Shown in pieces: positions 37,495 through 48,399 of a DNA stretch of 64,000 nt. Below the pieces are notes generated by a model. The model did not search any database, was not told where the DNA came from, and saw nothing but the letters and a program-made list of their open reading frames with translations. The stretch comes from Sternotherus odoratus (taxonomy: Eukaryota > Chordata > Testudines > Kinosternidae), in contig JAVMKO010000003.1 in assembly GCA_032164245.1 (NCBI GenBank), positions 66,224,390-66,288,389 of the forward strand, written 5' to 3'. Position numbers and translations under genes: made by a program. The stretch's first letter is position 1. Each line of letters starts with the position of its first letter.

Positions 37495-37617
37495 TAGGGT
37501 TACCAGATGTCCTATTTTTATAGGGACAGTCCCAGCTTATTGGGTCTTTTCTTATATAGGCTCCTTTTACCCCCTATCCCCGTCCCGATTTTTCATACTT
37601 GCTGTCTGGTTACCCTA
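37495..37617 (+). mobile_element. 123-bp hAT-type MITE (copy 2 of 4)
   Basis: Termini tagggttaccagat and tctggttaccctaa-type ends, flanked by perfect ctcctaat copies at 37487-37494 and 37618-37625. Body ttatagggacagtcc and ttcttatataggctcc. Confidence 0.92.
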
Positions 37618-37625
37618 CTCCTAAT

Positions 37626-38619
37626 ACAGAGGGCCCATAGAGTCTCCTGCGGGACATACATTTTCTGGCATGTGCCTGTGTGTAACATCTGCCAGAATAT
37701 GGACCTACATAAAGTAATCTTGGTAAAATATAACTCACAAGAGACTATCCTCTGAGTGCTAAGGGCATGGTACTCAGGTGCCCAGCACCTTGTCAGGTTG
37801 GGTCTCTGGAGAGAAAGAGCTCCTTTATGCTTATAGCTGGCGAGTTGATTCTTATTTTGACTTTATCTGATTATAATACACTCCTTTGGGAGGACAGGGA
37901 AGGGAGAAGTCTTAAATGTTAATTAAACAAGAGAAACCAAAATTCCCTCCACTCCCATTCGGTACAGGCAGAACACCACAGAGGGCAACAGCTGATGAAG
38001 ATAGCAGCTGCTAGGGATGCAGGAAAATACAAGTTTACAAGTTCCCCATCTGTTCCCCCCTCCCTTTTCCCCTTTGTTGACAACACTGCTATTTCTCCAA
38101 CTGAAACCGTATGTGGCTATCACTAACCATTTTCATGAATGTTCAGAACATGCTGAAAGACTGGGCTGTCGCCCAATCTCATTCTCCTCCTTTATATGTC
38201 AGTGGAGAAAGAGAGTTAGACCGAGATGGGTCGTCCAGGGTCATCTTATTGTACTTATGATGATGGCAGCAATTCACAAGCTGAAGCAGCTGACTTGTTA
38301 ACCTTATAAAAAGATGACATTATATTGCATTAGCTCCTTGGGGGTTCCTTTTTTCTTCTATTTCTCCTTCTTTTTTTGGTGTCCCCAAGGTTGCATTAGG
38401 GAGTATCTCAGTTATCACTCTGCTTCTGATGGGCTGCTACGATTATATCATAGCTGTGATTGGATAAACTCTAAGAGCCAATTTCTGCTGAAAATAATTA
38501 ATATGGTATATTTTCACCCTGTACAGTGCTTGAGACAGAGCCCATTGAATGCTTCCGTTAACTTGAGTGGCCTTTAGATCATGTCTGTGAAAAGAAATTG
38601 GAAGCCAGATATTTTAAAA
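37626..38619. other. plain intron
   Basis: No feature recognised. Confidence 0.55.
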
Positions 38620-38765
38620 AAAAGTGGCCCTCATCTGACAAAGATTTATGCACATGCTTAACTTTTTACACCCTGTGAGTATTCCCATTAGAGTCTATGA
38701 AACTACTCATGGTGCCTAAAGTTAAGCACACACATAAGTCTTTACAAACACAGGCTTAAGTTTGT
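38620..38765. repeat. ancient palindromic repeat
   Basis: gatttatgcacatgcttaac on the left is the inverted counterpart of gttaagcacacacataagtc on the right, around a centre with attcccattagagtctatg. The family is common in sauropsid introns to my knowledge; class unknown. Confidence 0.6.
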
Positions 38766-38939
38766 ATGTGATACAGACACGACCAATATAAAGAGAACCC
38801 TGTGAACAAAATGGCTTTGTATTGGCTTTGAACAGTCCTCTTAGTGGAAATTCTTGAGTGTCTCATCTCCATAGTTTTACAGCTAAAGGGACCCCAGGAG
38901 AAATTTATGGCCATCTGAGTTAAGGACAATAGGAAGGAG

Positions 38940-39460
38940 TTTTAAGTATGTTAAGAACAACAAGAATCCTAGCAATGATATTGCTCCATTACTGGATGAA
39001 AATGGTACAATTATTAATAATAATGCAGAAAAGGGCAGAGATGTTCAGTAAATATTTCTGTTCTGTATTTGGAGAAAAACAGATGATGTTATCCTATGTA
39101 TGATAACACTTTTCCCATTCCACTTGTATCTCAGAAAAATCTTTCACAGCTGCTAGTAACATAAATATTTTTAAATCAGCAGGGCCAGGTAACTTGCATT
39201 CAAGAGTTTTAAAAGAGCTGGCTAAGGACCTTGCTGGACTGTTAATGTTGCTTTTCAGTAAGTCTTGGAACACCTAGAAGAAAGCTAATCTGCCAGTATT
39301 TAAAAAGGATAAATGGATTGACTCACATTTCGATCCCGAGCAAAATAATGGAGTGGCTGATACGGGACTTGTCTAATAAAGAATTAAAGAAGGGTGATAT
39401 AATTGTCAGTCAACATGGGTTTATAGAAAATAGCTCCTGTCAAACTAATTTGATATCTTC
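38940..39460 (+). mobile_element. CR1 LINE fragment (N-terminal reverse transcriptase region)
   Basis: The plus strand reads with interruptions as KNKNPSNDIAPLLDENG, then AGPGNLHSRVLKEL, KLIWQYLK-like text and QHGFIENSSCQTN. This is the CR1 linker and early reverse transcriptase. It is truncated at both ends, and a hAT MITE begins 12 bp beyond. Confidence 0.82.
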
Positions 39461-39472
39461 TTTTGCCTAGCA

Positions 39473-39774
39473 CATGGATTGGCAACTTTTGGCACACAGT
39501 CCCTTAGGGAAATCCGCTGGCAGGCCGGGGTGGTTTGTTTACCTGCAACGTCCACAGATTCGGCCGATCTCAGCTTCCGCGGGTTGCAGTTCACCATTCC
39601 AGGCCAATGGGGACTGCGGGAAGTGTGGGCTGAGCCCCCATTGCCCTGGAATGGTAAACCGTGGCCTGTGGGAACTGCGGTCGGCTGAACTTGCGGACGC
39701 TGCAGGTAAATACACCGTCCTGGCCTGCCAGTGGATTTCTCTGATGGCCCATGTGCAGAGGTTGCCAATCCCTG
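39473..39774. mobile_element. 302-bp hAT MITE with 8-bp target duplication
   Basis: Termini catggattggcaactttt and gaggttgccaatccctg are flanked by gcctagca (39465-39472) and gcctaaca (39775-39782), 7 of 8. The centre is palindromic (ggttgcagttcaccattcc against ggaatggtaaaccgtgg). Long open frames on both strands are a by-product of this symmetry. Confidence 0.88.
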
Positions 39775-39782
39775 GCCTAACA

Positions 39783-40503
39783 TAATGGTGCCTCCATCCA
39801 GACTATGGCTTCCAGATGCTATCAGAATAAATTAACACATGATAGTGATGTTGCTTGTTGTATGCTTGTATTAATGTATCACAAAGACCACAACTGTTTA
39901 CAGAATCAAGGTCCTGTAATGCATTACCTTGCATTCTGAGTTCTGGATTTATCCACTTTAAGGGCCAAATTTTGCCTTGACACACGCTCCATGCAATCTT
40001 GTTGAAATCAGCATGTTTTGATTGTGAACTGAATTTGGTCCTAAGTTATTCAGCATTTTACTTCACTTTTTAAAAAGGCCTGAAACACAAATATTAATAT
40101 TAAGATACCACTATTGTCCTAATTTCAGTTTCAAAATAAATGATTACTGTGTTACAGGTTCACATTTGGAACATGAAATGACTCCATTCATCACTTTGCT
40201 ATTCAGGATTTGGTGTCAGGGTGTGGTGATAATAATGTGTTGGAAGTATTTAAACACTCTGGTGACCTAGGTTTAGAGTCAACACTTAACCTACAATGAT
40301 ACTAGTTTCTCAAGTAAAGTATATAGCCAATTAAAATAGACTTTCCTTATCTGTTCATTTTGCCTTGACGTTGGGGTTTCCTGGTTGGTGGTCCTTCATG
40401 CCGAACAGACACCATGGGAACATCCTGCTTGAGGTATTAAAAGGGTGAATCACTGAAAGTATAGCAAGTGTCACCTTCCATGCTATCTGCGGTGTTGTAG
40501 TTG
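39783..40503. other. plain intron
   Basis: A weak palindromic fragment at 39962-40045 (ccaaattttgccttg, aactgaatttggtcc). Nothing else. Confidence 0.5.
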
Positions 40504-40511
40504 GTCTAGTA

Positions 40512-40814
40512 CAGGGGTAGGCAACCTATGGCATGTGTTTCAAAGGCAGTGACATGAGCTGATTTTCAGTGGCACTCACACTGCCCGGGTCCTGGCCACT
40601 GGTCTGAGGGTCTCCGCATTTTAATTTAATTTTAAAGGAAGCTTCTTAAACATTTTAAAAACTATATTTACTTTATATCCAACAATAGTTTAGTTCTATA
40701 TTATAGACTTATAGAAAGACACCTTCTAAAAACATTAAAATGGTATATGAAACCTTCATTGAGAGTGAATAAATGAAGCCTCGGCACACCACTTCTGAAA
40801 GGGTACCAACCCAG
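40512..40814 (-). mobile_element. 303-bp hAT MITE, reverse copy of the 10419 element
   Basis: Termini caggggtaggcaacct and a decayed gggtaccaacccag are flanked by perfect gtctagta copies at 40504-40511 and 40815-40822. The body is the reverse complement of 10419-10728. Confidence 0.9.
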
Positions 40815-40822
40815 GTCTAGTA

Positions 40823-41159
40823 AAAGATGTTACCACACCCACCTTCCACGCTGTCAGTCATGAAGTAGATTTTACCTGGTGTGATTTAAAAAAAAATCTT
40901 GTGAAACCAGGAGATTTGATTAGAGCAAAAACAGTTTCTGAGATGAATCATGTGGGACTAATCTAAAGGGGAAAGGGCACTGGAAGTTTAAATCCGTTTA
41001 CTCTGCTTAAGGATTTTATCTGGTAGAACTAGTGTCTCCAAAACTCCCACTATTATCTATGAGAATTTAGAATATGCAGGGAGTTCAGAATCAGTTACCT
41101 GAAGTCAGTAGAGCCAAATCAGTTTATCACAGCTGGGGATATGGCCCTGTATGTTCACA
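40823..41159. other. plain intron
   Basis: No feature recognised. Confidence 0.5.
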
Positions 41160-41293
41160 AAAGTGATATTAGAGAGACCAGGTGGGTGAGGTTTATTGAA
41201 CTAACTTCGGTTGGTGGGAGAGACAAGCTTTCAGGCTACACCGAGCTCTTCTCACAGCTAAATACAAGGTGAAACTGATTGTTTAGCATAAGT

Positions 41294-41518
41294 CCGGGGT
41301 TCTCAAACTGGGGGTTGGGACCCATCAGTGGGTCGCAAGGTTACTACATGGGGGGTCGTAAGCTGTCAGCCTTCACACCAAAGCCCGCTTTGCCTCCAGC
41401 ATTCATAATGGTGTTAAATATATTAAAAAATGTTTTTAATGTATAAGGGGGGGGGGGGTCACACTCAGAGGCTTGCTATGTGAAAGGGGTCACCAGTACT
41501 AAAGTTTGAGAACCCCTG
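41294..41518. mobile_element. 225-bp hAT MITE nested in the Penelope-like element
   Basis: Termini ccggggttctcaaact and agtttgagaacccctg are flanked by perfect gcataagt copies at 41286-41293 and 41519-41526. Removing it restores the run of the enclosing arm (tttagcataag, tagttaacaca). Confidence 0.92.
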
Positions 41519-42050
41519 GCATAAGTAGTTAACACACATTTCAAGGGATCAATCAAGGTAAAGTGTCCCCTTCAGTCCGTCATAGGGAGGAAAGGAAGGG
41601 AAAGAAAATGAAAGGAGGGGGGCAACTGAGGGTTTTAGTGGGTTACAGATTGTTGTAATAAGCCATATATCCAGTGTCTCTGTTCAGTCCATGATTTTTA
41701 GCATCTAGCAAAGCTGTGCATTTAAACTTCCAGGCTTGTCTTTTGAAAGTGTTGTGCAGGTTTCCTTTGAAGATGACTGGATAGGTCAGATACAGAGTCT
41801 AGATACTAAAAATCATGAACTGAATAGACACACGGGGTTTATGGGTTATTACAACAATCCAAAACCCACTAACAACTTCCTCCCAGCTGCTTCCCCCAAC
41901 TTCCCTTCCTCCCTGTGGAAACGTGCCAACGTGACTGGATGGGCGTTAGTGGGCCATCTAACTTGGAATGGTCTCTTGAAATGTGTGTTAACTACTTATG
42001 CTAAACTATCTGTTCCACCTTATATTTAGCTATGACACTCTTGAGTGAGG

Positions 42051-42189
42051 CCAGGTCCACACTACAGACCTATATTGGTATAATTACACCAGTCAGGGGT
42101 GTGAAAAATCCACACCCTATAGCAACATAGTTTTACCAACCTAACTTCTCCCCCCTCATTCCATATAGACAGTACGTGAAGACAAGCCT
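42051..42189. mobile_element. short MITE nested in the right Penelope-like arm
   Basis: It opens with ggccaggtccacactac and closes with acgtgaagacaagcctta. It contains a gtgtgaaaaatccacacc mini-palindrome and ggtataattac against taccaacct. It interrupts the arm just before the hammerhead-like core. Related to family A (20890, 56818) by its termini. Target duplication not resolved. Confidence 0.7.
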
Positions 42190-42203
42190 TAAGCTTCCCA
42201 GAC

Positions 42204-42240
42204 CTGAAGAAGAGCTCCGTGTAAGCTCAAAAGCTTGTCT
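42204..42240 (+). ncRNA. hammerhead-like core, inactivated
   Basis: CUGAAGA (42204-42210) and a 5-bp helix II (GAGCU with AGCUC) are intact, but the following GAAA box is AAAA (42229-42232). The opposite arm has a more eroded version on the minus strand at about 41224-41262, where the first box is partly deleted. Confidence 0.5.
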
Positions 42241-42350
42241 CTCCCATCAACAGAAGTTGGTCCTATAAAAGATACTACCTCCTCCACCTTGTCTTTCTCA
42301 TATCCTGAGACCAACACAACCACCACAAGGCTGTATACACTAAAGTGATA

Positions 42351-44030
42351 GTCATATAGTGACCATGGCCCCATCTACCCTATGATTTTTAAAAAGGGTT
42401 CCACATACACAGGTTAAATACTGTTATGCCTGGGAGTGTGGAGAGTGCATAACTCTTAAATAGAACGGAATAGTGTTGTTCTTGAGACTGAAAGCCCTCT
42501 ACAGATCTCTTACTCTTTTCTTATGCAATACTGAGGGAAGATGGAGTAAAGAATATTAAATAGGGCTGTGTATCTACTGTCTCAAACAATTTTAGGAATG
42601 GTTTAAAGACATTTATGCCCCACCCACACCATTTGACATACCATGCATTTAATGGGTGTTTGCAGAAATCAATTATAAATCCATTTTAAAATGTCTTTCC
42701 CAAATACTGTGCTTAAAACTTGTTTCCTAAAATGGGGAAAATCTTTAGTGTAGACAGGGCTCTGATATACCGGGAGTGGAATAATTACAGCTCAAGATGA
42801 GATTCTGCATTTCTCACACATCAATTCCTGTGGGAGCCATCGGGAGTTTTTGCTTGTGTAGAGACCACAGAATCAGGCCAATAGTAAAAAAGAAAAATTT
42901 AAAATCGCATTTCAAATGCTTCCTTAAGTTGTTTTGCACCATGGTCTTGGGGTTGTCAAACAGAATGTCGTTATTGCTTTGCCAGTGGCCAGCTGAAATG
43001 AATCATATTTTAAAATCCCCCCCAAAAATGTTTAAAGTAGATAATCTTTTCTGGTTCAATAATAAACTAATTATGTGTTTTAAATAGCTCAGAGTAGGAT
43101 TCCTGATTCAGTTTAGTCTTCCTAATAGAAAGGCCGAGGACAATGGAGAAGGTAGTAAAGCCTCTTGCTAGGAGAACTGTTACTCCATGCCAGCTTTTGA
43201 AGGGCCTGTACAGGCCTGCTGAAACTTGGTCAGTTTAGAACGTGTTGAACTATTTCTCTAATCAGTCACATGTTAGCTATATACTGTCACCAGATTTGAA
43301 AGTTAATATGTGCAGCTAAGTGCTTCTGATTAATACAGTCCACATATTTAACAATCTATTGCTGACCTGCTATTTCGGAGTTAACTCTTTGCTGAACTAA
43401 ACTCAGCACATTATTACGCTTTTGTAAATCAGGCATTCCCTTTTAAAGCTTGCATTGTTAATAGGATATTTTAACCAACATAGACACTATGAAAAAGTCA
43501 AAATTTTGCCAACCACTGGCACAGATGTCTCCTGTTTGGTATAAGGAAAAGCAGTGGTAATCGCAGATGTTCTTGGCACATGTTAATACTTTAATGACAG
43601 CTTTTTTGCCATTACCCCTAATGGTAGTATCACTTGCTATTTTAACCTTTTGTTACCTTATATAGTGGTTAAGATATATACATTATTGTATAAAACTGGA
43701 ATCTGAACCTGCAAGTCAGCAAGTTGGTTTGCATGAGAGAGGTATTGGGCTTTTGGGATGCTTATAAATACAAATGGAGCTGATTAGTTTTATTCTTTAC
43801 CTCCTACAATATGGTTAATCTTGTTATAGAATAGCTAGTTTAGTCACATTTCTTAGCCTTGGTACATTTCAGTAAATGTGTGTATTTATAATAGGTGGTC
43901 TAGCATTGGCTCACCCTATTGATCGTTCATGATCGTTCATGTAAAACTAATATTTCTAGCAGTGGATTATTATAGTACATAGCAACACTTACATTTATTT
44001 AGAACAGTATGAAAGGATACCTACATGTTC
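42351..44030. other. plain intron
   Basis: A possible unassigned MITE trace at 42595-42765 (ends in agtgtagacagggct). A 10-bp perfect tandem pair (gatcgttcat) at 43921-43940. No coding signal. Confidence 0.5.
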
Positions 44031-44130
44031 ATCTAAGGCAGGGGTCTCCAAACTACGGCCCGCGGGCCAGATGCGGCCCGCGAGGCCCTCTCATCCGGCC
44101 CGCGGAGATCTTTTTGGCTCCGCGCTGGGG

Positions 44131-44383
44131 CCTGGAAGCGCCGCGCGGGCCGCCGCCGCCGCCAGCCACGGGGCCTGGAAGCGCCGCGCGCTCGGCCGCC
44201 GCCGCCAGCCGCGGGGCCTGGAAGCGCCGCGCGCTCGGCCGCCGCCGCCAGCCGCGGGGCCTGGAAGCGCCGCGCGCTCGGCCGCCGCCGCCAGCCGCGG
44301 GGCCTGGAAGCGCCGCGCGCTCGGCCGCCGCCGCCAGCCGCGGGGCCTGGAAGCGCCGCGCGCTCGGCTGCCGCCGCCGGCCA
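44131..44383. repeat. 43-bp GC-rich minisatellite, about 6 copies
   Basis: Unit starts (cctggaagcgccgcgcg) fall at 44131, 44174, 44217, 44260, 44303 and 44346, exactly 43 bp apart. CpG is very dense and units are almost identical after the first. Confidence 0.95.
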
Positions 44384-44520
44384 GGGACGGCTCAGAGTTG
44401 GGGCCGGGACGCCCCGCACCGCCACGCAGTTGCAGGGGGCGAAACAAGGAGCCACCCACTGCCAGGCGGCGAACCGGTCTGTGGGGAGAGACCGGGTTGA
44501 GCAGGTCAGTTGGGGGGGTG

Positions 44521-44853
44521 AGAGACCTGGCTGGGTGGGTCAGTTGTGGGGGGGGGGGTTGGAGGAAAGGAGGTTTTGGGGGGAGAGACCTGGCTGGGTG
44601 GGTCAGTTGGGGGGTGGGTGGGAGGAAAGGAGGTTTTGGGGGGAGAGACCTGGCTGGGTGGGTCAGTTGGGGGGTGGGTGGGAGGGAAGGAGGTTTTGGG
44701 GGGAGAGACCTGGCTGGGTGGGTCATGGGGGGGGGGGGTTGGAGGAAAGGAGGTTTTGGGGTGAGAGACCTGGCTGGGTGGGTCAGTTGGGGGGTGGGTG
44801 GGAGGGAAGGAGGTTTTGGGGGGAGAGACCTGGCTGGGTGGGTCAGTTGGGGG
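44521..44853. repeat. 60-bp G-rich minisatellite, about 5.5 copies
   Basis: agagacctggctgggtgggt recurs every 60 bp, followed by ggaggaaaggaggttttggg. The plus strand has many closely spaced G runs and is a strong G-quadruplex candidate. Confidence 0.95.
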
Positions 44854-44860
44854 GTTGATG

Positions 44861-44962
44861 TGTAGTGAACAGGTGTTCATGTGTAGTGTTCATGTGTAGT
44901 GAACAGGTGTTCATGTGTAGTGTTCATGTGTAGTGAACAGGTGTTCATGTGTAGTGTATCAA
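44861..44962. repeat. 34-bp tandem repeat, 3 copies
   Basis: tgtagtgaacaggtgttcat starts at 44861, 44895 and 44929. Each unit contains a gaaca/tgttc inverted pair. Confidence 0.92.
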
Positions 44963-45134
44963 TGTGTTATTAAATAATAACTGAATAAAATAATATTAAA
45001 TAAATAATTAAAAACAACATCCATGTTTTGATTCTTTTTTATTTGGACCTCGAGTGTGTTGTCGGCCCCCGAACTGCTATTTGATAGCTAATGCGGCCCT
45101 CGGGCTGAAAAGTTTGGAGACCCCTGATCTAAGG

Positions 45135-45224
45135 AGTCAATGTATAGTAAAGGCCATATGTTGAGAAAGAAAGAAAATAGCTATTTAGTACTTCAGTTCC
45201 CACAAAAATGTGTGATGTATTTGC
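45135..45224. other. short intron spacer
   Basis: Nothing recognised. Confidence 0.4.
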
Positions 45225-45370
45225 CTCTGCTTCCTACAGCTCCCATTGGCCGGGAATGGCGAACCGCGGCCACTGGGAGCTGCGAGCGGCCGAACCTACG
45301 GACACTCTGGTAAATAAAGCGTCTTGCGTCCAGGCAGGGGCTTACCCTGCGCAAGCTGCGGAATAAGTAT
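45225..45370 (-). mobile_element. internal fragment of the 39473-type hAT MITE
   Basis: cagctcccattggccggg, gaaccgcggccactggg and tggtaaataaagcgtct match the interior of that family in reverse orientation. Termini and target duplication are missing. Confidence 0.6.
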
Positions 45371-46107
45371 GGGAAGCCCTCAGCTAGAGGGAATACACTC
45401 TTGTAGTTTAAAAATCTGCAAGCCAAGAATTTGCCTTAGAATAAAACTGGAATGTTTACATGATGCCCAGCCCAAAGATCATTCAGGTCTATTGGAATTC
45501 TTTCATTAACTTCAGTGGATTGAGCCCATGGTGAATAGGGTAACTATTTTTGAGTATTACTGTACAGAATAATATTATGATTAGTGATGTGTGTGCCTGC
45601 TCTTTTCCTGGGACTTCCTTGAATTGGGAGGGAGAATTGCAGTTTCCTGTTAAGGTGCTATATGTAAACATAATGTGATATTATCTCAGAGGCTATCATG
45701 GGGGAGACATTTTAAGTAATAATTATTTATAAAAGAAAAATAAAAGACACACATGTTTATGACACAGATCAGAAATAGGGATTCAGAATTTCTGTACAAT
45801 AGTTCACCATATCTAGGGCCGGGTCTGGCTTTTTTGCCACCCGAAGCAACCCCCCTCACCCCCCCCCCCCCCCCGAGTGTCTGCAAAATGGATGGTGTTC
45901 TCTTCAGCTTTATTGTTTTTAACCACATTTACAAAAGGTATATCTGCAAATATGAAAAAACAACATACATTGCATCTGGTAATTCCAAGTGTCATTTGAA
46001 ACAGCAGAGATAAGACTGCCCCAAATCAAGCTTTTTATAATGGCAAATCAAACTCTGCCTTCACTGCAGTGACCCTGGTAATCTGAACTGGCCTAGTTCA
46101 CTTCCCA
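45371..46107. other. plain intron with a C-rich scrap
   Basis: 45817-45880 (agggccgggtctggc followed by C runs) may be a fragment related to the 11396 element. Nothing else recognised. Confidence 0.45.
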
Positions 46108-46370
46108 GTATGTCTACACTGCAATTAAACCAGCAGCTGGCCAGTGCAAGCTGACTGGGGCTTGTGGGACTCTGGCTAAGGGGCTGTTTAATTGTGGTAT
46201 ATACCTTTAGGCTTGGGCTGGAGCATGAACTCTGGAGCCCCGTGGAGGAGGGATGGAGTCCCAGACCTTGGGCTTCAGCCGGAGCACAAAGTTCTACACA
46301 ACAATTAAACAGCCCGATAGTCATCTGACATGGGCCTTCCATGGGTTTTTTAGTTGCATTATAGACATAC
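46108..46370. mobile_element. 263-bp inverted-terminus MITE
   Basis: gtatgtctacactgcaa at the left is mirrored by ttgcattatagacatac at the right. Next in on each side are aattaaaccagc and acaattaaacagcc. Target duplication unclear; superfamily not assigned. Confidence 0.7.
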
Positions 46371-47186
46371 CCTTAGTTCCCTAGTTTTATCTCAGTGTGA
46401 AATCATTTCCTTCAACAGAGATACTCCCTATTTACATGGCTGTGAGTTCAAGATCAGACCCGTTTTATATTCATTTATTAAAATATTTTTACAGGGCAGC
46501 TCAGTTTAGCAGTTGTCAACAAACTTTACAAGATACAGCTACTTGTTGTTTAACCATACCTATTGGAGGACAGCATACACAGCCAAATTCTAACCTGCTG
46601 CAACTCTGTTGAAAATAATAGTCACACCAGAGATGAGTTTGCCCATAATTTTTAAGAATTTAACAGAATGGCTATTTGTAAGTGTTTTCATTTTTAATCC
46701 TTTTTATTCTCTATAGAACCCCCCCCCAATTAATGTAAAATATTGGATCCCGCCATTTCTTTACCCTTGGATGTGATTTTTGAACTTTGAAAAATATAAT
46801 TTTTTTAAATACAATGTGAACTAGAAATGTTCCATTTTGAATCTTGTTCAAGTTAAGATTTCAAATAGGAATTTTATTACTGGAATGTGATATATACCTG
46901 AAAAGATTTTAATTTATCCAGATGTCCTGCCAGGAGGGGAATCTTATCTAGATAATAGCTGACTGCACTCAATGTTCATTGCCTTCAATGTCAATAGAGG
47001 GCACTTAGCATGTCAATAGGTACTCAGCACCTTGCAAGATCAAACCCTTATAGAAAATTTTTATTCATAATTTAAAATAATTTTGTGATCTTGAAGTATT
47101 TGCATTCATGATATAGTGTGTCTGGACGGGATAGATAATGGAGTTCTCGTTTACAAGACCAACTGATTAAATTGTTTGTTTTTTGA
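46371..47186. other. plain intron
   Basis: No feature recognised. Confidence 0.5.
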
Positions 47187-47194
47187 GTGTGGAT

Positions 47195-47316
47195 TAGGGT
47201 GAGCAGATGTCCCGATTTTATAGGGACAGGCCTGTTTTTTGGGTCTTTTTCTTATATAGGATCCTATTGCTCCCCACCCTGTCCCAATTTTTCACACTTG
47301 CTGTCTGGTTACCCTA
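47195..47316 (+). mobile_element. 122-bp hAT-type MITE (copy 3 of 4)
   Basis: tagggtgagcagatgt through ctgtctggttaccctag-type end, flanked by perfect gtgtggat copies at 47187-47194 and 47317-47324. Confidence 0.92.
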
Positions 47317-47324
47317 GTGTGGAT

Positions 47325-48260
47325 GCAGATACTTTATTTTTACACAGTATTGTATGTTAAAACTTACATGTGTGTGTCCTTGTTTATAATATTGACAGGA
47401 ATTGTTGGAGTGCTCAGCCTAAAGGGAAAAAAAACCTTCTAGAGAGCGGCTTCCAGAGTCCAATGTGTGCCGGAAGCACAGGTTTGGCTGTGTGGAATGG
47501 AATGTTCTCTGTACTCCTCCAAGAACAAAAACAGCTGGGAAATAGGCTAGTGAGACAATTTCTAAATCTGAAAAAATAAACGTTGCCATCTCTCTTCATG
47601 AAGTTTACTTCATTTTTCAGCACATTCAGTATGCTTTTTTTTTCTTCCCCTAATCCTCTGACTTTTTGCTGTTTGGTCCTTCTCTAAAATTACATTATTT
47701 ACATTATTGAGATTTACTTCATTCCCTTCCCCCACTCAGTGGAAAAAAGTAAACTGAAACCAGCATGCTCTACTAAAAGCAAAACAAATGTTAGTTATTT
47801 GAGTCCTCCTGCGGTCACTGTCTGTAAAATAACTGGAAATTTTGCTGCTAACTGGAAGTAGGATGTGTTCAGCCAATTCCCAGACACTTTTAACAAGTTT
47901 TTTGTTGTTGTTAGAATAGTAGTTTTAAATGTCAATGTTTTTAAAGAACAGGGCAGCAGCATATTTTAATGATAAAGTTATTGTGTAAAACACTTTATTA
48001 AATAGATGTTTAACTAACTAATGTAACTGTTTTGATATGACTATTGTACCTATACTTTCAAACAGTGTGTAAGAAGTCCTTTTCAGCAGCTAAATGTGGA
48101 GGGAGTGAAACTCCTATGCATGGGAGTTTCTTTCCACTTACACTGGTGGAAGGGAGTAAAAGCAGGCAGCAAGTGCATGTGTAGGGACACTAGTTTCCCC
48201 TGCTCTAAGCAAACTTTCCCATCACACTATGGCACAGTTGGGATCCTCACTTTCGGGCGG
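47325..48260. other. plain intron
   Basis: No feature recognised. Confidence 0.5.
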
Positions 48261-48268
48261 ACCAAGGT

Positions 48269-48391
48269 TAGGGTGACCAGACAGCGAATGTGAAAAATCA
48301 GGACGAGGGGTGTGGGTAATAGGTGCCTATATAAGACAAAGCCCCAAATATCACGACTGTCCCTATAAAATCAGGACATCTGGTCACTCTA
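48269..48391 (-). mobile_element. 123-bp hAT-type MITE (copy 4 of 4)
   Basis: tagggtgaccagacagc through catctggtcactcta, flanked by accaaggt (48261-48268) and accgaggt (48392-48399), 7 of 8. Same orientation as 13271. Confidence 0.9.
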
Positions 48392-48399
48392 ACCGAGGT

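Larger units (their letters stand above)
41169..42341. mobile_element. Penelope-like element, head-to-head inverted arms, two nested DNA elements
   Basis: A minus-strand arm (41169 to about 41797) joins a plus-strand arm (about 41798-42341) of the same sequence. Both include gacactggat/agacacac-type starts, ttattacaacaatc, tgtgttaactacttatgct, accttgtatttagct and the gaaagcttgtctctcccacc block. The short direct repeat aaagtgata lies at 41160-41168 and 42342-42350. A hAT MITE is inserted in the left arm (41294-41518) and another MITE in the right arm (42051-42189). The plus arm ends in gagaccaacacaaccacc, comparable with the terminus of the 381 and 48991 copies. It has no coding capacity. Confidence 0.78.
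44039..45126. mobile_element. 1088-bp hAT element carrying three tandem arrays
   Basis: Termini caggggtctccaaacta and agtttggagacccctg are flanked by perfect atctaagg copies at 44031-44038 and 45127-45134. Subterminal text cggcccgcgggccagatg and gcggccctcgggctg match at the two ends. The interior is taken up by tandem arrays of 43, 60 and 34 bp periods. No transposase is present. The several hundred codons of open frame on both strands are produced by the arrays. Confidence 0.92.

Noticed and set aside
39445..39785. Complementary long frames on both strands
   Set aside because: Explained by the palindromic centre of a hAT MITE.
44009..44880. Open frames up to 264 codons on both strands
   Set aside because: Produced by the 43-bp and 60-bp tandem arrays inside a hAT element; 60 bp is a multiple of 3, so any frame without a stop stays open.
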